Assembly (NCBI GenBank): GCA_003445795.1
Contig: DMCN01000052.1
Coordinates: forward strand, 36,530-56,680
Origin: Gallionellaceae bacterium
GTDB lineage: Bacteria > Pseudomonadota > Gammaproteobacteria > Burkholderiales > Gallionellaceae
Direction: 5' to 3'
DNA length: 20,151 bases
In this document: piece by piece, positions 1-13,202 of the stretch
How positions within the stretch are numbered: the stretch's first letter is position 1
Layout of the letters: each line of letters opens with the position of its first letter
Program-made: the position numbers and the translations under genes
Notes under the pieces: generated by a model
Told to the model about the DNA's origin: nothing
Database searches by the model: none
What the model saw: only the letters and a program-made list of their open reading frames with translations

Positions 1-3713
<3,713 letters not shown>

Positions 3714-3714
<1 letters not shown>

Positions 3715-5177
3715 TGGGCAAGCCAACCGGATTCATGGAATTCCAGCGCGTCAGCGAAAGTTACGCGCCGGTCGAACAACGGGTGAAGGACTATCGCGAG
3801 TTCGTCGGTCATCTCACCGATGCCGAGGCCAAACAGCAAGGCGCGCGCTGCATGGATTGCGGCATCCCGTTCTGCAACAACGGCTGCCCGGTCAACAACA
3901 TCATCCCCGACTGGAACGACCTGGTGTATCGCGGCAACTGGAAACAGGCGCTGGACGTGCTGCACTCCACCAACAACTTCCCCGAAGTGACCGGCCGCAT
4001 CTGCCCGGCGCCGTGCGAAGCGGCGTGCACGCTCAACATCAACAACGAAGCGGTCGGCATCAAGTCCATCGAGCACGCCATCATCGACAAGGGCGGCGAG
4101 AACGGCTGGGTCGTGCCGCAACCTGCGAAGAAGAAGACCGGCAAGAAGGTCGCCGTGGTCGGCTCCGGCCCTGCCGGTTTGGCGGCTGCACAGCAACTCG
4201 CTCGCGTGGGTCATGCAGTGACCGTGTTCGAAAAGAACGGCGCCATCGGCGGCCTGCTTCGTTACGGCATCCCCGACTTCAAGCTCGACAAGCGCCTGAT
4301 CGACTGGCGCATGGCACAGCTCGCCGCCGAAGGCGTGAAGTTCCAGACCAACACCTTTGTCGGCAAGGATGCGCCGGGCAAAGGCATCGTCAATGACGCC
4401 AAGAAGACTGTCAGCCCGAAAGAGCTGTCCAAGGAATTCGACGCCGTGATCCTTGCGGGCGGCGCAGAGCAACCGCGCGACCTGCCGGTACCGGGGCGTG
4501 AACTTGCGGGCGTGCACTATGCGCTCGAGTTCCTCATCCCGCAGAACAAGGAAGTCGCGGGCGAGGCGAAGAACCCGATCAATGTCGCTGGCAAGCATGT
4601 CGTCGTCATCGGCGGTGGCGATACCGGTTCCGACTGCGTCGGCACCTCGAACCGTCACGGTGCCGCATCGATCACCCAGATCGAAGTGATGCCGCGCGCA
4701 CCCGATCAGGAGAACAAGCCGCTGACTTGGCCGAACTGGCCGCTCAAGTTGCGCACCTCCAGCTCGCACGAAGAAGGTTGCACACGCGATTGGGCGATCG
4801 CCACCAAGGAATTCGTCGGCGAGAACGGCGTGCTCAAGGCCCTCAAGTGTGTGCGCGTCGAGTTCAAGGACGGCAAGATGGTCGAAGTGGCCGGCAGCGA
4901 ATTCGAGCTGAAGGCCGACTTCGTGTTCCTCGCCATGGGCTTCACCAATCCGCTGGCGCAGGTGCTGGATGCATTCGGTGTGGAGAAGGATGGTCGCGGT
5001 AACGCCAAAGCCGACACCGAAGGTGCCAAGTGCTACCAGACCAATGTGAAGAAAGTTTTTGCAGCGGGCGACATGCGCCGCGGCCAATCGCTGGTGGTGT
5101 GGGCCATCCGCGAAGGCCGTCAGGCGGCGCGTGCCGTTGACGAGTTCCTTATGGGCAGCAGCGTCCTGCCCCGATAA
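3714..5177 (+). CDS. gltD: Glutamate synthase (NADPH) small subunit
   Basis: Small subunit of glutamate synthase; it oxidises NADPH through FAD and passes electrons by 4Fe-4S clusters to the FMN of GltB. The 487-residue length is close to the usual ~470-490. The N-terminal cluster-binding cysteines are visible as C46-x2-C49-x4-C54-x3-C58 and C97-x3-C101-x3-C105. A first dinucleotide-binding loop (VVGSGPAGLAAA, about 148-159) binds FAD, a second (VIGGGDTGSD, about 298-307) binds NADPH, and AAGDMRRGQSLVVWAI at 450-465 is the C-terminal FAD contact. The ATG at 3714 overlaps the gltB stop by one base and has AAGGAGG upstream, so equimolar coupled translation is likely. Related subunits occur in dihydropyrimidine dehydrogenases, but the adjacent gltB settles the identity. 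Confidence 0.97.
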
Positions 5178-5192
5178 CAAGAAAAGATAAAA

Positions 5193-6257
5193 ATGAACTT
5201 CAAAGTAAAGAACGACACCTTCCTGCGCGCCCTGCTGCGTGAGCCTACCGAGTACACCCCGCTGTGGATGATGCGCCAGGCCGGTCGCTACCTGCCCGAG
5301 TACTGCGCCACGCGCAAACGCGCGGGCAGTTTCCTCGAACTGTGCAAGAGCCCGGATATGGCGACGGAAGTGACGCTGCAGCCGCTGGACCGTTTCCCGC
5401 TGGATGCCGCGATCCTGTTCTCCGACATCCTGACCGTGCCGGATGCGATGGGCCTGGGCCTGTACTTCTCGGAAGGTGAAGGTCCGAAGTTCGAACGTCC
5501 GTTGAATACCGAAGCCGCCATCAAGGCACTGCGCGTGCCGGATATCGGCAAGGACCTGAAATACGTGACCGATGCCGTGTCGCAGATCCGCAAGGCGCTG
5601 GACGGCAGTGTGCCGCTGATCGGTTTCACCGGCAGCCCGTGGACCCTGGCGTGCTATATGGTCGAGGGTGGCAGCAGCAGCGACTACAGCAAGGTGAAAA
5701 CCCTGATGTACAAAGAACCGAAGCTGATGCACCACATCCTCAGCGTGACGGCGGATGCGGTAACCCAGTACCTGAACGCGCAGATCGAAGCCGGCGCGCA
5801 GGCGCTGATGATATTCGACTCGTGGGGCGGCGCGCTGTCGCACGGTGCATATCACGAATTCTCGCTGCCCTACATGCAGCGCATCGTGCAGGGTCTGATC
5901 AAGGAAAAAGACGGCGTCAAGATCCCCAGCATCGTGTTCACCAAGGGTGGTGGTCTGTGGATCGAGAGCATCGCCGACATCGGCTGTGACGCGGTCGGCC
6001 TGGACTGGACCATGGACATCGGCGTGGCACGCCAAAAGGTCGGCCACAAGGTCGCGCTGCAGGGCAACCTCGATCCGAACGTGCTGTTCGCCACACCGGA
6101 AGTCATCCATAGCGAAGTCGAGAAGATCCTGAGCAGCTTCGGCTATGGCAGCGGCCATGTGTTCAACCTCGGCCACGGTATCTCGCAGTTCACCAACCCG
6201 GACAACGCCGCCGCGCTGGTTGCAGCGGTGCATGAGCTGAGCAAGAAATACCATTAA
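5193..6257 (+). CDS. hemE: Uroporphyrinogen decarboxylase
   Basis: Cytoplasmic haem-pathway enzyme that removes four carboxyl groups from uroporphyrinogen III to give coproporphyrinogen III. The 354-residue length is normal. Residues matching the known active site are all present: R28 and R32 in WMMRQAGRYLPEY, the catalytic aspartate D78 in LFSDILTVPDAMG, Y155 in the CYMVEGG stretch, and H328 in NLGHGI. The gene begins 15 bases after gltD with only an A-rich, weak Shine-Dalgarno region (AAGAAAAGA), so it is probably read from the gltBD transcript, perhaps at lower yield. An intrinsic terminator follows about 50 bases after the stop. No defect is visible. Confidence 0.97.
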   Translation: MNFKVKNDTFLRALLREPTEYTPLWMMRQAGRYLPEYCATRKRAGSFLELCKSPDMATEVTLQPLDRFPLDAAILFSDILTVPDAMGLGLYFSEGEGPKFERPLNTEAAIKALRVPDIGKDLKYVTDAVSQIRKALDGSVPLIGFTGSPWTLACYMVEGGSSSDYSKVKTLMYKEPKLMHHILSVTADAVTQYLNAQIEAGAQALMIFDSWGGALSHGAYHEFSLPYMQRIVQGLIKEKDGVKIPSIVFTKGGGLWIESIADIGCDAVGLDWTMDIGVARQKVGHKVALQGNLDPNVLFATPEVIHSEVEKILSSFGYGSGHVFNLGHGISQFTNPDNAAALVAAVHELSKKYH

Positions 6258-6288
6258 GAAACAGACTGAATCACTAGTCTTATGAACA

Positions 6289-6303
6289 GCACCCTTCCGG
6301 TGC
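6289..6303 (+). repeat. Small hairpin upstream of the hemE terminator
   Basis: GCACC-CTTCC-GGTGC forms a 5-bp stem with a 5-base loop immediately before the stronger terminator hairpin. It has no T tract of its own; it may stabilise the hemE mRNA 3' end or be incidental. Confidence 0.35.
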
Positions 6304-6307
6304 ATCG

Positions 6308-6338
6308 GGCCACGGATCGATCTTCCCGTGGCCTTTTT
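6308..6338 (+). terminator. Rho-independent terminator after hemE
   Basis: GGCCACGG (6308-6315) pairs perfectly with CCGTGGCC (6326-6333) over a 10-base loop and is followed directly by five T and then a further T-rich stretch (TTTTTCGTTTTC). This is a classic intrinsic terminator ending the gltB-gltD-hemE unit and isolating priA. Confidence 0.88.
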
Positions 6339-6552
6339 CGTTTTCGCCTAACCTGTTGTTTATTAATACCGTATAAGCCTGAATAGAATTTGGGCGAGAG
6401 AAAAAAACCGTATACACGATTAGGAGTTAGTGTGCTTATCGGGTAGTTGCCCACACAGTTATCCACAGCTAATGTGCATAAGAAAAAATGTCCAATCCGC
6501 TCAAGTGCATTAGCTAAACTTCGCAGAAACAACCGGAGAGATTTTCCTTAAC
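6339..6552. other. AT-rich hemE-priA intergenic region
   Basis: The longest gene-free stretch of the window (about 295 bases from the hemE stop to the priA start) is visibly AT-richer than its surroundings after the terminator. It holds two DnaA-box-like 9-mers (6459-6481), an 8-bp direct repeat ACCGTATA at 6368-6375 and 6407-6414, and an A-rich tract at 6401-6407. No convincing -35/-10 pair could be picked by eye, though TATAAG at 6372-6377 is a possible -10. The priA Shine-Dalgarno GGAGAG (6535-6540) lies 12 bases before the ATG, longer than ideal. No reading frame here looks like a gene. Confidence 0.6.
6459..6481. promoter_or_regulatory. Pair of inverted DnaA-box-like 9-mers upstream of priA
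   Basis: TTATCCACA at 6459-6467 is the exact canonical DnaA box. TGTGCATAA at 6473-6481 is, on the other strand, TTATGCACA, which fits the relaxed TTWTNCACA consensus. They face each other across 5 bases, about 72 bases before the priA start codon. They suggest DnaA binding, either to regulate priA or as a DnaA-titrating site. That DnaA binds here is inference; the sequence match is direct. Confidence 0.5.
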
Positions 6553-8727
<2,175 letters not shown>

Positions 8728-8739
8728 GCTGGATCAAGA

Positions 8740-8752
8740 GGGCATCATGCCC
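8740..8752. repeat. 13-bp perfect palindrome in the priA-oxidase gap
   Basis: GGGCA-TCA-TGCCC, with the flanking symmetry GGGCATCATGCCC, sits just after the priA stop and overlaps the expected -35 position for the -10 element at 8769-8774. There is no T tract, so it is not a terminator; it could be an operator or chance. Confidence 0.35.
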
Positions 8753-8768
8753 GCACATTTGCCGGCGC

Positions 8769-8774
8769 TATAAT
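8769..8774 (+). promoter_or_regulatory. Candidate -10 promoter element (TATAAT) before the FAD-linked dehydrogenase
   Basis: An exact TATAAT lies about 28 bases before the preferred ATG at 8803. The expected -35 position (8746-8751) matches the consensus poorly, which would fit an activator-dependent promoter. The element overlaps the more upstream in-frame ATG at 8773, which argues against that start. Confidence 0.42.
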
Positions 8775-8802
8775 GAGCGTAACCATTCGCCGAGAGAATT
8801 CC

Positions 8803-10215
8803 ATGACCACCGATGCGAAGTTACTTGAAGCCATCGCTGCCATCGTCGGCAACGATGCCGTCTTGTCGGGCGAGGCAGCGGCGCCGCATTTTAAGGACTG
8901 GCGCGGGCGCTATACGGGCAAGGCGATCGGGGTGGTGTTTCCTTCCGACACGCAGCAGGTCAGCGACGTCGTCAAATTTTGCGCTTCGCACAAGATCGCC
9001 ATCGTGCCGCAGGGCGGCAACACCAGTCTGTGCGGCGGCTCGGTGCCGTTGGCGGAAGAGCTGCGGCAGGTCGTCATCAATCTCTCGCGCATGAACCGCA
9101 TCCGCGCACTCGATGCCGTGAACTACACCATGACCGTCGAGGCGGGCTGCAAGCTGGCTTCGCTGTACGATGCGCCGGAACAGGCCGACCGCATCTTTCC
9201 GCTCGGTCTCACCGCCATCGCGCCGCACTGCGAGATCGGCGGCAATCTCTCCACCAACGCGGGCGGCATCAATGTCCTGCGCTACGGCCAGGCGCGCAGT
9301 CTGGTGCTGGGGCTGGAGGTGGTGCTGCCGGACGGGCGCATCTGGGACGGTCTGCGCAGCCTGCGTAAGGACAATAGCGGCTACGACATGAAGCAACTCT
9401 TCATCGGTGCGGAAGGCACACTGGGCATCATCACCGCCGCCGTGGTGAAACTCTTTCCGCGTCCGAAGTCGATGGCGACCGCCTGCATCGCGGTGCGCGA
9501 TCCGGCGGCGGCGGTCGCGCTACTGGCTCATCTGCGCGCCACCTGCGGCGATACCATCAGCTCGTTCGAGCTGGTCTCGCGCACCTGTCTTGAGCTGGTG
9601 TTCAAGCACATCGCCGACACGCACGAACCCTTTGCCACGCCGCACGAGTGGATCGTCATCACTCAATTGGCAGATGTGCTGCCCGCGCCGCTGGACGGTT
9701 CGCTACGCTATGCGCTCAACACCTTCGGCAGCGGCATCGTCGAATTCGAGATCACCACCAACAAGGAAGAGGCCGAGCACTGGTGGAAACTGCGCAAGAA
9801 CATCGCCGATGCGCAAAAGGCCGAAGGCGTCAGCATCAAGCACGATGTCTCCGTGCCGCTCAGTCGCGTGGCCGAGTTCATCATGCTGGCCAACGCCGCG
9901 CTGCACAACGCTTACACCGGCATCCGCATCGTCGCCTTCGGCCACCTCGGCGACGGCAATATCCACTACAACGCCTCGATGCCGGACAAGGAACAGAACA
10001 AAGCCTTCGTCGAGCAGAACGAACGCGAAGTGAACCGCATGGTGCATGAAGTGGCCGCGCGGCTGGAAGGCAGCATCAGTGCCGAACACGGTGTGGGCCA
10101 GCTCAAGCGTGACGAGATCGCCCATTACAAGAGCCCGCTGGAACTCGAGATGATGCGCAACATCAAACGCACACTCGACCCGCACGGGTTGATGAATCCG
10201 GGCAAAGTCATCTAG
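8803..10215 (+). CDS. FAD-linked 2-hydroxyacid dehydrogenase (GlcD / D-2-hydroxyglutarate dehydrogenase-like)
   Basis: A VAO/PCMH-type flavoprotein of about 470 residues that should oxidise a D-2-hydroxyacid (D-2-hydroxyglutarate, D-lactate or glycolate) to the 2-oxoacid. Visible motifs are the FAD diphosphate loop PQGGNTSLCGG (69-79), EIGGNLSTNAGG (144-155), GAEGTLGIIT (202-211), and the substrate/metal-binding histidines in GHLGDGNIHYN (H381, H388) and SAEHGVG (H429). NPGKVI at the C-terminus is typical. The DWRGRYTGKA stretch near residue 32 resembles the D-2-hydroxyglutarate branch most, which would link it to clearing the SerA by-product, but the substrate cannot be fixed from sequence alone. 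There is no C-terminal Fe-S domain. I prefer ATG 8803, with GAGAGA five bases upstream, over ATG 8773, which overlaps a TATAAT box. Confidence 0.88.
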   Translation: MTTDAKLLEAIAAIVGNDAVLSGEAAAPHFKDWRGRYTGKAIGVVFPSDTQQVSDVVKFCASHKIAIVPQGGNTSLCGGSVPLAEELRQVVINLSRMNRIRALDAVNYTMTVEAGCKLASLYDAPEQADRIFPLGLTAIAPHCEIGGNLSTNAGGINVLRYGQARSLVLGLEVVLPDGRIWDGLRSLRKDNSGYDMKQLFIGAEGTLGIITAAVVKLFPRPKSMATACIAVRDPAAAVALLAHLRATCGDTISSFELVSRTCLELVFKHIADTHEPFATPHEWIVITQLADVLPAPLDGSLRYALNTFGSGIVEFEITTNKEEAEHWWKLRKNIADAQKAEGVSIKHDVSVPLSRVAEFIMLANAALHNAYTGIRIVAFGHLGDGNIHYNASMPDKEQNKAFVEQNEREVNRMVHEVAARLEGSISAEHGVGQLKRDEIAHYKSPLELEMMRNIKRTLDPHGLMNPGKVI

Positions 10216-10231
10216 CCCGTTACCCCACAGC

Positions 10232-10238
10232 AAGGAGG
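10232..10238 (+). promoter_or_regulatory. Strong Shine-Dalgarno site of the small lipoprotein gene
   Basis: AAGGAGG four bases before the ATG at 10243 is a near-ideal ribosome-binding site. It is strong evidence that this short gene is real and well translated. Confidence 0.75.
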
Positions 10239-10242
10239 CACC

Positions 10243-10515
10243 ATGTTGCGATATGGATTATCGATACTGCTGTTTGCCACACTCACCGCCTGTATGACAT
10301 CCGCAGAGCGCGCCGAAGCCGCCAAGGCCGAGGTGGACACCATGATCAAAATATACAGCCCTGCCTGCGACAAACTGGGCTTCACCAAGGATACCGACCC
10401 CTGGCGCGAATGCCTGCTGCGCATGCGTGCGCACGATGACGACCGCTACCGCAATCGTCCCGTCACCACCACCTGCTTCGGGCAGCGCGGCTTTTACAAC
10501 TGCACCAGCTTCTGA
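10243..10515 (+). CDS. Small four-cysteine lipoprotein, function unknown
   Basis: A 90-residue protein I do not recognise. It starts with a lipoprotein signal: positively charged N-terminus, hydrophobic run to about residue 13, and lipobox LTAC with the lipidated C17. It would therefore be anchored to the inner or outer membrane facing the periplasm. After a charged helix-prone stretch (AERAEAAKAEVDTMIK) come four cysteines, C42, C57, C78 and C87, which could form two disulfides. The C-terminus TCFGQRGFYNCTSF looks like a small structural motif. It begins 27 bases after the dehydrogenase stop and has an excellent Shine-Dalgarno, so it probably shares that transcript, but a functional link is not evident. 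The periplasmic DsbA-type protein encoded 3.3 kb away could oxidise it. Confidence 0.85.
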   Translation: MLRYGLSILLFATLTACMTSAERAEAAKAEVDTMIKIYSPACDKLGFTKDTDPWRECLLRMRAHDDDRYRNRPVTTTCFGQRGFYNCTSF

Positions 10516-10523
10516 AGTATAGT
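10493..10523 (+). promoter_or_regulatory. Weak candidate promoter before the NYN-domain gene
   Basis: TTTACA (10493-10498) and TATAGT (10518-10523) each match the sigma-70 hexamers at five of six positions, but the spacer is 19 bases, longer than ideal. It would start transcription around 10530, about 30 bases before the ATG at 10560. Confidence 0.3.
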
Positions 10524-10559
10524 GAACTTGCCGCAGTAAATATCAAAAGGGGAGCACAC

Positions 10560-11381
10560 ATGGCGAACCAACCCGAGATCACCAACATGGCCCTGTTCTG
10601 CGATTTCGAGAACGTGGCGCTGGGCGTGCGCGATGCCAAATACGCACAGTTCGATATCAAGAAAGTGCTGGAACGCCTGCTGCTCAAAGGCAGCATCGTA
10701 GTCAAGAAAGCCTATTGCGACTGGGACCGCTACAAGGAATTCAAAGCCACCATGCACGAGGCCGCGTTTGAATTGATCGAAATTCCGCATGTACGGCAGT
10801 CCGGCAAAAATTCCGCCGACATCCGCATGGTCGTCGATGCACTCGATCTCTGCTACACCAAATCCCACGTCGACACCTTCGTCATCATCAGCGGCGACTC
10901 GGATTTCTCGCCGCTGGTCTCCAAACTGCGCGAGAACAACAAATACGTGATCGGCATCGGTGTGAAGGATTCGACCTCCGATTTATTGAGTGCCAATTGC
11001 GACGAATTCATCTTCTACGACGACCTGGTGCGCGTGCAGGAAGCGAAGAAGAAACAGGCCGCCAAGAAAGCACCTGCCAAAGCGAAAGTTGAAACTGCAA
11101 AACCGGCGGCGAAGAGCGAAGACGACAAGAAGCAGGAGGCCATGGACTTTCTCGTCGAGACTGTTGAAGGCCTCATCTCCGAACGTGGCTCCGACGAAAA
11201 ACTCTGGGGCTCCATGGTCAAACCCACCATGCAACGCCGCAAGCCCGGCTTCAATGAGACCTATTACGGCTACCGCTCATTCAAGGAATTGATCGAGGAT
11301 GCCGAGCGGCACAAACTCGTAGTGCTGGTGCGGGATGAGAAGTCTGGGCAATACACGATCCGGTTGCCTGCGGCGGATTGA
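10560..11381 (+). CDS. NYN-domain (PIN-like) nuclease with C-terminal OST-HTH/LOTUS domain
   Basis: A 273-residue predicted RNA-directed protein. The NYN domain (about 8-160) shows the acidic residues of the PIN-like fold: D15 in ALFCDFENVAL, D87 and D93 in NSADIRMVVDAL, and D113 and D115 in SGDSDFSPLV. A Lys/Ala-rich linker (about 161-192) leads to an OST-HTH/LOTUS domain (about 194-270), marked by ISERGSDEKLWGSMVK, GYRSFKELI and a final beta strand. In known proteins (LabA/MARF1-like) the NYN domain cuts single-stranded RNA and LOTUS domains bind RNA. The cellular target here is unknown. AAGGGGAG five bases before the ATG is a strong ribosome-binding site. No antitoxin-like partner is adjacent, so it is probably a housekeeping RNA-processing factor. 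Confidence 0.9.
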   Translation: MANQPEITNMALFCDFENVALGVRDAKYAQFDIKKVLERLLLKGSIVVKKAYCDWDRYKEFKATMHEAAFELIEIPHVRQSGKNSADIRMVVDALDLCYTKSHVDTFVIISGDSDFSPLVSKLRENNKYVIGIGVKDSTSDLLSANCDEFIFYDDLVRVQEAKKKQAAKKAPAKAKVETAKPAAKSEDDKKQEAMDFLVETVEGLISERGSDEKLWGSMVKPTMQRRKPGFNETYYGYRSFKELIEDAERHKLVVLVRDEKSGQYTIRLPAAD

Positions 11382-11473
11382 TGAAGGGCTGGAATCCGCA
11401 ACTATGAGCAGACATTTGCAAACACCTTCATGGTGATCGAAGTTAGGACATAAGCATCCGAATCGCCCCCCAA

Positions 11474-11482
11474 TGCTATAAT
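11474..11482 (+). promoter_or_regulatory. Extended -10 promoter of the argS operon
   Basis: TGCTATAAT combines the TGn extension with a perfect TATAAT. The -35 position is poor, which the extended -10 would offset. Transcription would start around 11489, giving a leader of about 20 bases before argS. Confidence 0.55.
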
Positions 11483-11485
11483 CCG

Positions 11486-11502
11486 CGCCTCTTTTGAAGG
11501 CG
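11486..11502 (+). promoter_or_regulatory. Short hairpin covering the argS ribosome-binding site
   Basis: CGCCT (11486-11490) can pair with AGGCG (11498-11502) across seven bases. The second arm contains most of the presumed Shine-Dalgarno AAGG (11497-11500), nine bases before the ATG. The stem is only 5 bp, so any effect on translation is a guess. Confidence 0.25.
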
Positions 11503-11509
11503 TAAAGCA

Positions 11510-13186
11510 ATGTCCGCAGTCCTGAATTTCAAATCCCATCTGACCGATCTGTTCGCGCAGGCTTTGCGCGCCGTTGCTCCCGAACACGAAGGGGCAACCG
11601 TCCTCATCGAACGTCCCAAACAAGCCTCGCATGGTGATTACGCCTGCAATCTGGCGATGCAGCTTGCCAAGCCGCTGCGCAAATCGCCGCGCGATATCGC
11701 CAATGCGCTGATCGCGGCGCTGCCGAAATCCGATGTCATCGAGAAGGTGGAGATCGCGGGTGCGGGTTTCATCAACGTATTCATCACTACCGCTGCCAAG
11801 CAGGATGTGGTGCACGGTGTGCTGCAGGCGGGCGCGGGTTACGGCCATGTGCATGTCGGCGCAGGACGCAAGGTGGGCGTGGAGTTTGTTTCCGCCAATC
11901 CGACAGGTCCGCTGCATGTCGGCCACGGGCGCGGCGCGGCGGTGGGCGATTGCCTGTGCAACGTGCTGCATGCGGCGGGTTGGAACGTGACGCGCGAGTT
12001 CTATTACAACGACGCGGGTGCGCAGATCGACAACCTGACGCTGTCGGTACAGTTGCGCTGCAAGGGTGTCACGCCGGACGATTCCTCCTGGCCGGAATCG
12101 GGCTATCGCGGCGATTACATCCTCGATGTCGCCAAGGCCTACATGGCGAAAGAACCCGTCGAAGCCGACGATCAGCATACGGTCGGCAAGGGCGATGCGG
12201 ACGATGCCGAAGCCATCCGCCATTTTGCCGTGGCCTATCTGCGCCGCGAGCAGGATCTGGACTTGCGCGCCTTCCAGGTGGAATTTGACGTGTTCTCGCT
12301 GGAGTCGGCGCTGTATACCAACGGCAAAGTGGACGAGACGGTGAAGCGGCTCATCGCCAGCGGTCATACCTACGAGCAGGACAACGCGCTGTGGCTGCGC
12401 ACCACGGATTTTGGCGACGACAAGGACCGCGTGATGCGCAAGAGCGAGGGCGGCTATACCTACTTTGTACCGGACGTGGCCTACCATCTGGAAAAATGGA
12501 AGCGCGGTTTTGTGCGCGTCATCAACGAGCAGGGTTCCGATCACCACTCCACGATTACGAGGGTGCGAGCAGGCTTGCAGGCGCTGGATGCGGGTATCCC
12601 CAAGGGTTGGCCGGACTATGTGCTGCACCAGATGGTGACGGTACTGAAGAACGGTGAAGAGGTGAAGATCTCCAAGCGCGCGGGCAGCTATGTCACGCTG
12701 CGCGATCTCATCGACGAAGTGGGCTGCGACGCGACACGCTATTTTCTCGCCGCGCGCCATCCCGATTCGCAACTAATGTTCGACATCGACCTGGCGAAAT
12801 CGCAGAGCAACGACAATCCCGTGTACTACATCCAGTATGCCCATGCGCGCATCAGCACGGTGCTGGGACAATGGGGTGGTGAGCGTTCAGCGCTGCTGAA
12901 TGCGGAGGTCGGCGTGCTGGATAGCGAGTATGAGACCGCGTTGTTGCAACGCATGATCGACTATCCGCAAGTGATCGAGACCGCGGCGGAAGACCTTGCC
13001 CCGCATCTGGTTGCTTTCTACCTCAAAGAATTGGCAGCCGATTTTCACAGCTACTATAATGCCTCGCGCTTCCTGGTCGAGGACGAGAAGCTCAAGCTGG
13101 CACGGCTGGCGCTAATCGCCGCCGTGGCGCAGGTGATCAAGAACGGACTGGCGCTGCTCGGTGTGAGCGCGCCGGAAAAAATGTGA
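11510..13186 (+). CDS. argS: Arginyl-tRNA synthetase
   Basis: Class I aminoacyl-tRNA synthetase charging tRNA-Arg in the cytoplasm. The 558 residues fit the family (about 550-590). An N-terminal Add1 domain (1-100, with RPKQASHGDYACNLAMQLAK) precedes the catalytic Rossmann fold with the HIGH-type signature HVGHGRG at 136-142, inside SANPTGPLHVGHGRGAAVGD. A KMSKS-like loop, KISKR at 386-390, is present although many ArgRS lack a full one. The C-terminal DALR anticodon-binding domain ends with LGVSAPEKM. It heads a probable operon with the SPOR, DsbA and SDR genes behind an extended -10 promoter. Confidence 0.97.
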   Translation: MSAVLNFKSHLTDLFAQALRAVAPEHEGATVLIERPKQASHGDYACNLAMQLAKPLRKSPRDIANALIAALPKSDVIEKVEIAGAGFINVFITTAAKQDVVHGVLQAGAGYGHVHVGAGRKVGVEFVSANPTGPLHVGHGRGAAVGDCLCNVLHAAGWNVTREFYYNDAGAQIDNLTLSVQLRCKGVTPDDSSWPESGYRGDYILDVAKAYMAKEPVEADDQHTVGKGDADDAEAIRHFAVAYLRREQDLDLRAFQVEFDVFSLESALYTNGKVDETVKRLIASGHTYEQDNALWLRTTDFGDDKDRVMRKSEGGYTYFVPDVAYHLEKWKRGFVRVINEQGSDHHSTITRVRAGLQALDAGIPKGWPDYVLHQMVTVLKNGEEVKISKRAGSYVTLRDLIDEVGCDATRYFLAARHPDSQLMFDIDLAKSQSNDNPVYYIQYAHARISTVLGQWGGERSALLNAEVGVLDSEYETALLQRMIDYPQVIETAAEDLAPHLVAFYLKELAADFHSYYNASRFLVEDEKLKLARLALIAAVAQVIKNGLALLGVSAPEKM

Positions 13187-13202
13187 AGCGAAGGGTGGCG
13201 AA

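Noticed and set aside
6339..6552. The hemE-priA gap as chromosomal origin oriC
   Set aside because: Only two box-like sites, no clear 13-mer unwinding repeats, and no dnaA, rpmH or mnmG neighbour; a regulatory or titration role is the safer reading.
8773..8802. Upstream ATG for the FAD-linked dehydrogenase
   Set aside because: The ATG overlaps a perfect TATAAT and has no Shine-Dalgarno; ATG 8803 has GAGAGA at good spacing.
11402..12772. A 456-codon minus-strand frame under argS
   Set aside because: Antisense to the synthetase catalytic domain; no domain motif, and it would cover the argS promoter.
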